Shown one piece after another: positions 6,805 to 14,737 of a stretch of 15,715 nucleotides of DNA (positions are counted from its first letter, which is position 1; every line of letters starts with the position of its first letter). A program made the position numbers and the translations under genes. The notes beneath the pieces were generated by a model. The model searched no databases and was not told where the DNA came from. It saw only the letters and a list, made by a program, of their open reading frames with translations. Source of the DNA: Sulfurospirillum sp. UBA4058 (GTDB taxonomy: Bacteria; Campylobacterota; Campylobacteria; Campylobacterales; Sulfurospirillaceae); assembly GCA_002382085.1 (NCBI GenBank), contig DFZK01000002.1:1-15715 (forward strand), written 5' to 3'.

Positions 6805-7056
6805 ATGCTGGCATTTCGAGATTTTTTACCGAACGAGATTCAAGCGTTTCACCGTTTGATTGCCCGTAACGTTCAGCATATTCGTAAAGAAAAAAAGATG
6901 ACGCAACTTGATCTAGCCCTTACGATTGGGCATAAATCGGTCAGTACGATCGCAAAAATCGAAGCGGGATTGGAAAATAAACATTACAATATCGAACATC
7001 TATACAAAATCGCAACGATTTTAGAAGTCGATATTTGCGAATTTTTTAAGGCTTAG
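6805..7056 (+). CDS. Small Xre/Cro-type HTH regulator, paralogue 2
   Basis: An 83-residue single-domain Cro/C1-type helix-turn-helix protein. Helices 2 and 3 are TQLDLALTIG and SVSTIAKIEAG, followed by NIEHLYKIATILEVDICEFF, a tail nearly the same as in the regulator at 1881-2156 (IRK.K, QL.L, EHLYKI and EFF shared). The putative recognition helices differ (SVSTIAKIEAG against STSLIAGAESG), in keeping with the different palindromes found beside each gene. It is divergent from the diguanylate cyclase, with two copies of a 14-base near palindrome between them, which points to autoregulation and control of the cyclase (inference). The 3' end overlaps the convergent sensor gene by 11 bases, so no terminator fits between. 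No sensory domain is visible. Confidence 0.85.
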   Translation: MLAFRDFLPNEIQAFHRLIARNVQHIRKEKKMTQLDLALTIGHKSVSTIAKIEAGLENKHYNIEHLYKIATILEVDICEFFKA

Positions 7057-10000
7057 CCCTTTGGCGTATCCACTGGCGTAAATCTTCGACGCTCATCGGC
7101 TTAGCATACAAATACCCTTGTCCTTGAGCACAACCGTGTTCGGCTAAATAACGCTCTTGCGCTTCATGCTCAATTCCTTCCGCCAAAGTTGTGATCTTCA
7201 TACTGCGAGAAAGTTGAATAATCGAGTCGGCGATCGCACAAGCATCCTCGTGAGCCGGAATATCTTTAACAAACGACATATCGACTTTGAGTTTGTTAAT
7301 CGGTAGCTTTCGTAAATAACTCAAAGAGGAATACCCCGTACCGAAATCGTCAATCGCAATATTAAGTCCCAAGCTTTGCATCTCTTTTAAAAGCGAAATC
7401 CATCGTTTCGGATCGTGCATCAAAATCGATTCGGTCACTTCCATTTCAATCACGGACGGGTCGATTTTCGTCTCGTCTAAAACCGTTTTGAGGGTTTGAA
7501 GAAAATCGCTAAATTCAATCTGCACGCCGGAGATATTTACGGAGACCGTCCCGCTAAAAAGACCTTCTTCGTGCAACGCAACCCAATCCAAACAGGTTTG
7601 TCGAAGCACCCATGCTCCGATTTCGACGATCAGCCTCGTCTCTTCGGCATAGGCGATAAAGCGTCCCGGAGCTAAAATTCCCTCCAGAGGATGCTGCCAA
7701 CGAACAAGTGCTTCTACGCCGATCAGTTCACGGCTCATAAGATCGATTTGAGGTTGATAATAAACCATAAATTGGTGTTCTTTGATCGCTTCGCGGAGCG
7801 CGTTTTCCATACCGATACGCTCGTACGAAGCAACGGTCATATCGATCGTATAAAAGGCATAAGCGTTTTTACCGGCATCTTTGGCTTTATACATCGCCGC
7901 ATCGGCATTTTTAATGAGCGTTTCACCCTCGGTTCCGTGATCGGGATACAAACTGACGCCGATGCTCGCCGTTAAAAAGAATTTTTGATCTTTATTGATA
8001 AAAGGTTCTTCAAAAATCGTCTGGATTTTACGCAAAATCACTTCGATTTCATCGCGTTCATTAATCGATTCGATCACCAAGACAAATTCGTCTCCGCCGA
8101 TACGTGAAAGCGTATCGCAATTGCGTATTTTATGCTGAACGCGAAGAGCAAACTGCTTTAAAATCTCATCGCCGTAACTGTGCCCGAAGCTGTCGTTAAT
8201 TTTTTTAAAATTATCCAAGTCCATAAAACAAACGGCAATCATTTGCATATGCCGTTTACTGTTTTCAATCGCATGGGCAATTCTGTCGTTTAGAAGTAAG
8301 CGGTTGGGAAGACCGGTTAAAACGTCGTTATGCGCTAAAAATTCAAGGGCTTTTTCCGAGGCGATTAAACGCTCTTCATTGGCTTTTTTTTCGGTATTGT
8401 CGCGTGCTGAGACGACGTAAGCGGAAGGAGTCTTCTCTCCTTGCTCGTAATAAGGAAAATATTTTGCATGCAAAAAACGCTTTCCAAACGATGACAACAC
8501 CCAATACTCGGATTCAAACGTTTCGCCGCACAAAACCCTATCGCTCATGGGCTTTAACGTCTCGACAAAATACTGCTCTCCGAAAAGCTCCGGCATCGTA
8601 TGTCCGACGATCGCCTCTTTTTCCTTATCAAAAAAGCTCAAATACGCCTCGCTAATCGCCAAATACGTATAATTACGATCAATCAGTGCTAAGAAATCTT
8701 CGGAACTGGAAACAATTTTTTTATACTGTTCCAAATGCTTGTTGCTATGAATTTTTGCCATCAACATCGCGTTAGCATGAAAGGCTAACTCTTCAAACTC
8801 TTTAAATTTTAGTGATTGCGTATCGATCAGTCGGTCTTTGCTCGACAAAGAGTCAAAAAAAGCGATAAACGTTTCAAAATCTTTACGTAAACGACGGTTC
8901 AGATAAAAATAAACCGTCCAAACCGTTGCAATAAAAAGCGCAATCCACATACCGATCGACGAGAGCATTGCTTTGAGTTCGCCGTACATTTTAGCTTCTA
9001 ATTGTGCGATCTCTTGCTCAATTTTGTCAACGTAAACGCCGGCTCCGACGTACCATCGCCAATCCGGATAGGCTCTAACGTAACTCAGTTTCGGTAAGGC
9101 TTTTTCATTTTGAAGCGGAGGCATCACGTACTCGACAAAACCTCCTCCGTCTTTCGCCTTTTGGATCAGCTCTTGAACAACCCTCTTGCCGTGAGCGTCT
9201 TGAAGATCGTACATGTTACGATTCGGTGCCGGATATGAGAGTGAAAAACCCTCCCACGTACCGATAAAGACATATCCGCCTTGTTGGTCGTCAAAACGAA
9301 AATGCCGATCGTCGGTGACGATTTCTTGGCGTATTTGCGTCTCCGTGTCTTCGACGTAATAGCCCGTTCCGATCAGCCAATCGAAAGGCTCGAACCGTTT
9401 AATATACGATATTTTTTTATGGTTGTCGGCTTCTTCAAAGGGTTTACTCCAAAGGTATTCATAGTACCCCTCCGACATGGTTTTAGCGATATCGATCATA
9501 CCTTTGGCGATGCAACGTCCCTCGGAATTTTGCACATTCACAAGCGTTTTGCTTTCCATTTCGGGATGATTCGTCAAAAGCATTGCCGTACCGTTTAAAT
9601 CGAGAATGAAAAAATACCCTTTATTTTGCTCGTAACGAAGCATGCGAAGCGTTTGAATAATGCGCTCTTGGATTTCCGCTTGAGAACGTTTACCTTTATT
9701 TTCGTCGTAAATATGCATCGCGACGTTATAAGCTTCATCCACGCGCGCATGAACGAGACGTTGGGTATTGGCATACGCCGAGCGACGTTTTTGATCGATC
9801 TCTTCGATAAAGCGATTGACCTCTTTTTGCAAAAGCTCTTTTTGCGTCTGAAAATAGCTCTCTTTCAAGGTCGCAACGTCGTCATAAAACTTGTGTTTAA
9901 TATTGTAAAAACTAAAGCCGAAAAACGCAACCGAAAAGAGTAGGAAAACCGCAATTGCCATCAAATGAAAATAACGGAAAAAACTTAATTTTTGACTCAT
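7046..10000 (-). CDS. Double-Cache/PAS/GGDEF/EAL c-di-GMP turnover sensor
   Basis: A 984-residue membrane sensor. Transmembrane segments lie near 12-32 and 346-367 and bracket a periplasmic region with two Cache-like modules: one around 35-225 (GYFFILDLNGTAMLL..., WLIGTGYYVEDTE) and one around 230-335 (GGYVFIGTWEG..., WRWYVGAGVYVDKIE). A PAS domain follows (about 425-540). The GGDEF domain (about 550-715) has GGDEF at 635-639 and an RxxD inhibitory site at 626-629. The EAL domain (about 725-980) keeps E763-A-L, N822, E854, D884-D885, K905 and the AEGIE block near 940-944, so both cyclase and phosphodiesterase look catalytically competent. Paired Cache folds usually bind small organic ligands, but the ligand is not readable here. 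An AGGA ribosome site precedes the ATG. The gene starts 20 bases after the antiporter, probably in one operon. Confidence 0.94.
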   Translation of the reverse strand: MSQKLSFFRYFHLMAIAVFLLFSVAFFGFSFYNIKHKFYDDVATLKESYFQTQKELLQKEVNRFIEEIDQKRRSAYANTQRLVHARVDEAYNVAMHIYDENKGKRSQAEIQERIIQTLRMLRYEQNKGYFFILDLNGTAMLLTNHPEMESKTLVNVQNSEGRCIAKGMIDIAKTMSEGYYEYLWSKPFEEADNHKKISYIKRFEPFDWLIGTGYYVEDTETQIRQEIVTDDRHFRFDDQQGGYVFIGTWEGFSLSYPAPNRNMYDLQDAHGKRVVQELIQKAKDGGGFVEYVMPPLQNEKALPKLSYVRAYPDWRWYVGAGVYVDKIEQEIAQLEAKMYGELKAMLSSIGMWIALFIATVWTVYFYLNRRLRKDFETFIAFFDSLSSKDRLIDTQSLKFKEFEELAFHANAMLMAKIHSNKHLEQYKKIVSSSEDFLALIDRNYTYLAISEAYLSFFDKEKEAIVGHTMPELFGEQYFVETLKPMSDRVLCGETFESEYWVLSSFGKRFLHAKYFPYYEQGEKTPSAYVVSARDNTEKKANEERLIASEKALEFLAHNDVLTGLPNRLLLNDRIAHAIENSKRHMQMIAVCFMDLDNFKKINDSFGHSYGDEILKQFALRVQHKIRNCDTLSRIGGDEFVLVIESINERDEIEVILRKIQTIFEEPFINKDQKFFLTASIGVSLYPDHGTEGETLIKNADAAMYKAKDAGKNAYAFYTIDMTVASYERIGMENALREAIKEHQFMVYYQPQIDLMSRELIGVEALVRWQHPLEGILAPGRFIAYAEETRLIVEIGAWVLRQTCLDWVALHEEGLFSGTVSVNISGVQIEFSDFLQTLKTVLDETKIDPSVIEMEVTESILMHDPKRWISLLKEMQSLGLNIAIDDFGTGYSSLSYLRKLPINKLKVDMSFVKDIPAHEDACAIADSIIQLSRSMKITTLAEGIEHEAQERYLAEHGCAQGQGYLYAKPMSVEDLRQWIRQRAKP

Positions 10001-10020
10001 TGCGCTTCCTGAGGCGTTAT

Positions 10021-11190
10021 TTATAAATCGTTTTTTTCAAACTTGGCAAACAGGTACATCAAAAACTGTATCAAGGTCATAATCATAATGCCTTCCATCA
10101 AAGCGGCAACGATAAACGAAGCATACTCGTTTGCATCGATCGCTCCGTTTTTGACCGCGATCGTCGCGATGGCAACCAAAAACGTCAAAGGCATAGAGTC
10201 GCCCAAACTAAAAAGGATCGTACTTTTAAACCCTAAATAACTGTAATACGCGACAAATGAGCTAACCATACGTGCTAAAACCATTGCAATCATAATCCAC
10301 AAAGCATTCATCAAAATATGCGAACTAAACACGAGATTAAGGTCCAGAGTCGTTCCGACGAAAATAAAAAAAAGCGGTACCAAAAATCCAAAGCCGAACG
10401 TCGAGAGTTGATGCGGTAACTCTCTTTTATGCGTGAAAAAATTCGAAATATAAATACCGGCGATAAACGCGCCCAAAACCATATCGATTTCAAGCCATTG
10501 CATCGTTGCGATCAACACAAAAAAGAGTGCCATACTGAAACGTAAACTTTGGTGCATCGTGTCGTGGTTGGGCATAATAATATTTTTAAGTTGCGGATAC
10601 CACCAAAAAAGAATTTTGACTAAGCGAAAAAGAACGTATGAGGAGACGAAGACCATACCTAAGATCATTAAACTTTTGACAAAATGCCAACCGAATCCGT
10701 GTGTAATCATACCGTCGAAAATAACCAATGCACCGATACTGATAATCTCGCCGATAACGCCGATAATAAGCGAAAGTTCCAGCCATTTGTGTCGGCGACC
10801 GTGTTGGTTGATTAACGCCATAATCATTCCCAAAGAGACGATCGGTATGGCAACGATATACACGGAAGAGAGTCCCATGATAAAATAAAGTGAAAACGAG
10901 ATACCGTATAAACACCCGAAATACAACATCGCTTTTTTTAAAAAACGATCTTTATACTCTAAAAAACGCTGAATATCGATCTCTAAACCCGCTAAAAACA
11001 TTAAGTAAAAAAAACCGATTTTGGCGAGATTTTTAAAAACGTCGTTATCGACATGTAAGAATCCCGACCAAACGGCAAACGTGCCGAGTAAAATTTCGAC
11101 GACGGGCGTAGGAAGGCGAAAAAGACGCGAAATAATCGGAGAAAGAACCATCAAAAGCACCACATGCGCTAAAAAGATCAGATTTTCCAA
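10021..11190 (-). CDS. CPA2-type cation/proton antiporter, membrane domain only
   Basis: A 389-residue polytopic inner-membrane protein of the CPA2 sodium(potassium)/proton exchanger type. Typical features are LPTPVVEILLGTF near residues 26-38 and FLAGLEIDI near 65-73. It lacks the C-terminal TrkA-N/KefC NAD-binding domain, so it resembles short NapA/KefB-like transporters. Where the family normally has an Asp-Asp or Asn-Asp transport motif in the discontinuous helix, this protein reads IIGVIGEIISI with a single acidic E148, so exchange stoichiometry or activity may differ. The start is TTG at 11190, chosen because AAAGGA stands five bases upstream. The gene lies 27 bases downstream of rnpB on the same strand and 20 bases upstream of the Cache sensor, so it may share transcripts with both. 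The exchanged ion cannot be told. Confidence 0.85.
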   Translation of the reverse strand: MENLIFLAHVVLLMVLSPIISRLFRLPTPVVEILLGTFAVWSGFLHVDNDVFKNLAKIGFFYLMFLAGLEIDIQRFLEYKDRFLKKAMLYFGCLYGISFSLYFIMGLSSVYIVAIPIVSLGMIMALINQHGRRHKWLELSLIIGVIGEIISIGALVIFDGMITHGFGWHFVKSLMILGMVFVSSYVLFRLVKILFWWYPQLKNIIMPNHDTMHQSLRFSMALFFVLIATMQWLEIDMVLGAFIAGIYISNFFTHKRELPHQLSTFGFGFLVPLFFIFVGTTLDLNLVFSSHILMNALWIMIAMVLARMVSSFVAYYSYLGFKSTILFSLGDSMPLTFLVAIATIAVKNGAIDANEYASFIVAALMEGIMIMTLIQFLMYLFAKFEKNDL

Positions 11191-11217
11191 ATGTATCCTT
11201 TTTTAGGCTTTGCGTCA

Positions 11218-11620
11218 AAAGGCACGGCGATAAGCCGGGTTCTGTCGTGGGTGATTATTTATCTACGACTTATCTTACGATAAGCCTCTAGCGAAGGGTT
11301 TATGAAGCGTGAGACCAAAACCGTCCCTTCTTGCTACAGGTTGGGTTTACATAGCCGCGATGATTACTCAAAGCGCTGGTGGGCTCTTACCCCGCCGTTT
11401 CACCTTTTCCATTAAACTGTCTTTTGGATAACAAGCAAAGCTCGTCACCCAGTATCTCACAAAAGCTATGCTTTCGTAAGAGCGACAAAATGGTAGTTTA
11501 CTTTCTGTTGCACTGTCCCTTAGGTTACCCTAGCCGTCCGTTAGACGGAACCATGTCTCACATGTAGCCCGGACTTTCCTCTTAGACGCATGCGTCCAAG
11601 CAATCACCTGCCGTACCTTT
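11218..11620 (-). ncRNA. rnpB: RNase P RNA (M1 RNA), bacterial type A
   Basis: The catalytic RNA that trims tRNA 5' leaders. On the minus strand the universal 5' core GAGGAAAGTCCGGGC (11567-11581) and the 3' core ACAGAACCCGGCTTAT are both present and form the P4 pseudoknot. The ends are set by an 11-bp P1 helix between 11610-11620 (AAAGGTACGGC) and 11218-11228 (GCCGTGCCTTT), giving about 403 nucleotides, close to the E. coli length. A TACAAT -10 box at 11630-11635 places transcription start within a few bases of P1. No hairpin-plus-T-tract terminator follows the 3' end, so maturation by processing from a longer transcript running into the antiporter gene is plausible. Confidence 0.97.
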
Positions 11621-11629
11621 AGAATGATT

Positions 11630-11635
11630 ATTGTA
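11630..11635 (-). promoter_or_regulatory. -10 element of rnpB
   Basis: TACAAT on the minus strand, about ten bases before the predicted RNase P RNA 5' end at 11620. No convincing -35 is seen 16-18 bases upstream, as often in Campylobacterota promoters. Confidence 0.6.
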
Positions 11636-11673
11636 GCAAACTTCCCCTTAAAGGGCTCCGATTTCCAAAGCGC

Positions 11674-13488
11674 TTAGGGCTTTTTAACCTCTTGAATCAT
11701 CTGATCGAGGATACTAAAGAGTTCCTTGCTTTTGGATTCGACGATTTTAAAATTTTCCAAAATCAACTCGGCATTTTGAATACATCCGTCGTCGTAAAGG
11801 CAACGTAACGATTCCAATACCTTTTGGTGTATCAGCGCATGCGGAGCCTCTAATCGTTTAAAGCTCGAGACGTGACCAAAAGCATTCTTACCGTCGCCGC
11901 TATCGTACCATTGCCCCAAACGACACTCGCGGTGGTTGCTAAATTGCGTTTTTTTATCATTGTTGAAAAGAGCGTTATACGCATTGAGTTTGAAAATAAT
12001 ATGATCCAATTTTGCCAACTCGATAAAAATATCGTACGAAATCAATCGATTTTCTTTTCGAATTTCATCGGCATTGTCGGTGAGACGGCGCAACGCATTT
12101 TTAAAGCGATCCAGTTTTTGTGCCGATTCAAGAGCATACTGCTCCGTATGTTCCGTATTTTCGACCATAACTTCGGAATTTTGTTTTAAAATATTGATCG
12201 TGGCTTCTACTTCCGAGGTCGCTTTTTGCGTTCGTTCCGCCAATTTTCTCACTTCATCCGCAACGACGGCAAATCCGCGACCGTGTTCGCCGGCACGTGC
12301 CGCTTCGATGGCGGCATTGAGTGCTAAAAGGTTGGTTTGATCGGAAATATCTTTGATTAAAGCGATGACGTGACTGATTTCTTGCGTACTTTGCGTTACG
12401 CTTTGCGTATTTTGACGCGTTTCGTTCACTTTTTCGACGATCCGATCGATCGCGTGTATGATTTCATCGGTGCTTTGATGCACGTCGGTAACGACAAGCG
12501 ACGTTTGTTCGTTAAGCTGTAAAATATCTTGCAACGTTACAATCGTCGTTTGCATTGTATGTTGGATAGCAACGCTTCCCTCGATTGCTCCCGAAGTCAT
12601 CGTATTGCTTAAGCCTATCATCAAACGGGATTGCACCGTATGCTCGTTCATTTCACGATGGGCCTCTTTCATTTTAGCTTCTTCATCCTTGGCGATCGCA
12701 ACGACGTGTTCGAATTTATCGAAAAGACGGTTAAGATGCTCGGACGTGCGCGCAATTTCATCCGTACTCTCAATCGGTAACCGACGGGAAAGCTCCGCTT
12801 GTTCGGAAGCAAGCGATGCGGCAATATCTCTGAGCTTATTGATATTTTTTAAAATAATCTTTGCGGTAAACCACGATATAAACAGTAAAAGACCGATACC
12901 GACAATGGCGGTTAGAATCATCGTCGTATAGCCCGTCGCTAATTCCAGGCTTGATCGATTTTCATCTTGTTGCGCTTGTTCATTGGAGAGAACCACGAGT
13001 TGATCGACAAACCGACGATGCTCTTCATAATACTCTTGCAACTCGCCGTGTAAAAGGGCATACGCTTCTTTCAAATCTCCTCGTTCGACGGCAGGAACGA
13101 GTTTTGACGCCGTCACGTCAAAATAACGCAATGCCGGAGCTTTGACATGTTCTAAAATCAGCTCTCGTAATTTCGGCGGGAGCGTACTTTGTTCCCAATA
13201 GCGCTGACGATCTAAAAACTCTTGTTTGAGCGTTTCCAGTTTTCGTTTGCGTTCGTCGATCTGTGCTTGCGTACTGTCGGCAAGTTGGTAACTGACTAAA
13301 CGCGCTTCGATAATATATTCGGGAGGAGGCAGAATGTCGGCTAAAAGGTCTTTAGAAAGGATAATTTGTTCGTATAAACTTCCTTGAATTTGGATGCGCT
13401 GAATCGTTAAAAACGAAAGACCTATGAGTAAAACAACCACGCATGAACTAATGAAAGCGGAAATAATCAAACGGTATTTGATGGTCAT
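11674..13488 (-). CDS. Methyl-accepting chemotaxis protein with C-terminal zinc-binding CZB domain
   Basis: A 604-residue chemoreceptor. Transmembrane segments lie near 8-28 and 188-208 and frame a helical periplasmic sensor of the four-helix-bundle kind. HAMP follows (about 210-262), then the signalling hairpin whose conserved tip is DISDQTNLLALNAAIEAARA (380-399) and GRGFAVVADEVRKLAERT (403-420), the CheA/CheW-binding region. The C-terminus (about 488-604) is a CZB domain with ligand set H496, C522 (in CRLGQWY), H550 and H554. The spacing matches the His/Cys zinc site of this family, known for sensing zinc or hypochlorous acid. The frame is open from a GTG at 13503, but ATG 13488 is preferred because GGAG stands six bases before it. 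The gene lies about 90 bases downstream of truD with a perfect hairpin between, and seems to be its own unit. Confidence 0.95.
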   Translation of the reverse strand: MTIKYRLIISAFISSCVVVLLIGLSFLTIQRIQIQGSLYEQIILSKDLLADILPPPEYIIEARLVSYQLADSTQAQIDERKRKLETLKQEFLDRQRYWEQSTLPPKLRELILEHVKAPALRYFDVTASKLVPAVERGDLKEAYALLHGELQEYYEEHRRFVDQLVVLSNEQAQQDENRSSLELATGYTTMILTAIVGIGLLLFISWFTAKIILKNINKLRDIAASLASEQAELSRRLPIESTDEIARTSEHLNRLFDKFEHVVAIAKDEEAKMKEAHREMNEHTVQSRLMIGLSNTMTSGAIEGSVAIQHTMQTTIVTLQDILQLNEQTSLVVTDVHQSTDEIIHAIDRIVEKVNETRQNTQSVTQSTQEISHVIALIKDISDQTNLLALNAAIEAARAGEHGRGFAVVADEVRKLAERTQKATSEVEATINILKQNSEVMVENTEHTEQYALESAQKLDRFKNALRRLTDNADEIRKENRLISYDIFIELAKLDHIIFKLNAYNALFNNDKKTQFSNHRECRLGQWYDSGDGKNAFGHVSSFKRLEAPHALIHQKVLESLRCLYDDGCIQNAELILENFKIVESKSKELFSILDQMIQEVKKP

Positions 13489-13514
13489 AGCAAGCTCCGT
13501 CACATATTAGTATC

Positions 13515-13535
13515 ATCGTAGCGTCACGCTACGAT
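13515..13535. other. Perfect 9-bp hairpin / palindrome upstream of the CZB chemoreceptor
   Basis: ATCGTAGCG and CGCTACGAT surround a 3-base TCA spacer, giving a stable stem-loop with no T tract on either side. It lies between the truD stop and the chemoreceptor start, 27 bases upstream of the ATG at 13488. It could be a bidirectional mRNA-end hairpin for truD, a leader structure, or an operator. The sequence alone does not decide. Confidence 0.6.
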
Positions 13536-13580
13536 AATGCCAATAGGATATCTTGCATAAATCATTCCATTAAAAAATTT

Positions 13581-14666
13581 TTATAATTCTATCTTAAGTA
13601 ACTCTTCAATGATGACGGTAGCGTAAGAACCTTTCGGAAGCGAAAAATGCATCTCAAACCATGCTTCTTCTTCTTTGTAAATACCCTCGACGTCTCCGGC
13701 AAAGCTCCATGCAAAACGGCGGCTTCCGTCGATTTTTCCTAAATAAGGCTCGCTCTCTTTAAAAATAGCTCGTTCGATTTCGCCGGCTTCGTATTCGGCG
13801 CGAATATTTTTACCGCCGACCAACCAACCGGCTATCGTGATACCTCGTTCTAAAAAACGGGGCAGCTCTTCATCGACGCTTTCGCAAACGAAAGCTTTTC
13901 CGGCGGGATAGTGGTGTAAAACGTCGCCGTGAAGCATTTTAAAAAACTGCGGTTGTTTTTTCAGCTCTTCCGCCGTTTTTTGACTTAAACACGTCGCTCG
14001 TGCCGCATCGGCGACGTTAAATTCTTCGATCAAACGGCTGATTTCAATACGCTTTGAAAGCCACATGTTAAACAGATAACTCTGATACGCGTTAATAAAA
14101 AACTCTTTCATTTTAGGGTTACGTTCGCGACGTTTGCCCTCTAAAATCGCTTGACCCTTGAGATAATTATCGCCCTCGATACCGAAACGCTGATAGCCGA
14201 AAAAGTTCGGAAAGCCCTCTTTGGCAATTTTTTTAAGGCCGTCTTGAAGCTTTTTCGCATCGATCGGACCCACTTTTTTAAGGCGTACGAAAAAGCGATT
14301 GCCTTTGAGATGTCCTGTGCGGATTTTATTGTTATGGTAAGTTTTATCTAAAATTTTGATCTTTTCGTGAGCAAACGTAGCAAGTTTTGGCTCAAAACTT
14401 TTATGTAATGAAATGTACTGCGTCGTCATACCCTCTTTATCTTTGAGTCCCGCATAGCCGAAATCACGCACTTTACAGCCTGTCACTTCGCTAAGATACT
14501 GCAACATATCCCACGTTGTGAGGTCTTTTTTTCTTACATGTAAAACCAAATGCTCGCCCTCTCCGCTAAAAGGGTACAAAGGAATTTCATTGACCACGAA
14601 GTCGCTACTGTTTTTGGTAAACATCGCATTGATCGGTGAATGGGTTAAAAAGAATTGTCGAGTCAT
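13581..14666 (-). CDS. truD: tRNA pseudouridine-13 synthase TruD
   Basis: TruD converts uridine 13 of certain tRNAs, such as tRNA-Glu, to pseudouridine. The 361-residue protein has the typical length. The catalytic Asp is D76 in the family motif GYAGLKDKEGMTTQYIS (70-86). Other hallmarks are FPNFFGYQRFG (152-162) and the NAYQSYLFN block near 192-200. The inserted TRUD domain follows in the C-terminal half. An AAGGA ribosome site upstream of ATG 14666 supports the start. It lies 71 bases downstream of thiL on the same strand. The truD-thiL neighbourhood also occurs in Campylobacter jejuni and is one of the reasons for placing this window in the Campylobacterota. Confidence 0.96.
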   Translation of the reverse strand: MTRQFFLTHSPINAMFTKNSSDFVVNEIPLYPFSGEGEHLVLHVRKKDLTTWDMLQYLSEVTGCKVRDFGYAGLKDKEGMTTQYISLHKSFEPKLATFAHEKIKILDKTYHNNKIRTGHLKGNRFFVRLKKVGPIDAKKLQDGLKKIAKEGFPNFFGYQRFGIEGDNYLKGQAILEGKRRERNPKMKEFFINAYQSYLFNMWLSKRIEISRLIEEFNVADAARATCLSQKTAEELKKQPQFFKMLHGDVLHHYPAGKAFVCESVDEELPRFLERGITIAGWLVGGKNIRAEYEAGEIERAIFKESEPYLGKIDGSRRFAWSFAGDVEGIYKEEEAWFEMHFSLPKGSYATVIIEELLKIEL

Positions 14667-14737
14667 AAATGTCCTTAGAGTGTTAGATGTTACGCAATGT
14701 TCACGCTATTTGCGTCGTAGCCTTAAACGTGAAAAAA

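Noticed and set aside
11379..11567. A 62-codon plus-strand open frame inside rnpB
   Set aside because: It lies wholly within the structured RNase P RNA on the opposite strand and shows no protein features.
11667..11683. AAAGC/GCTTT hairpin followed by T on the plus strand as a terminator
   Set aside because: No plus-strand gene ends there. It coincides with the last codons of the chemoreceptor, and the minus strand has no T tract.
11674..13503. GTG at 13503 as the start of the CZB chemoreceptor
   Set aside because: The GTG has no ribosome site, while the ATG at 13488 has GGAG six bases upstream and begins just before the signal anchor.
14667..14737. ACGCAA/TTGCGT inverted repeat between thiL and truD as a terminator
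   Set aside because: It is a 6-bp stem with a 12-base loop and no T run, and the two genes are probably cotranscribed.
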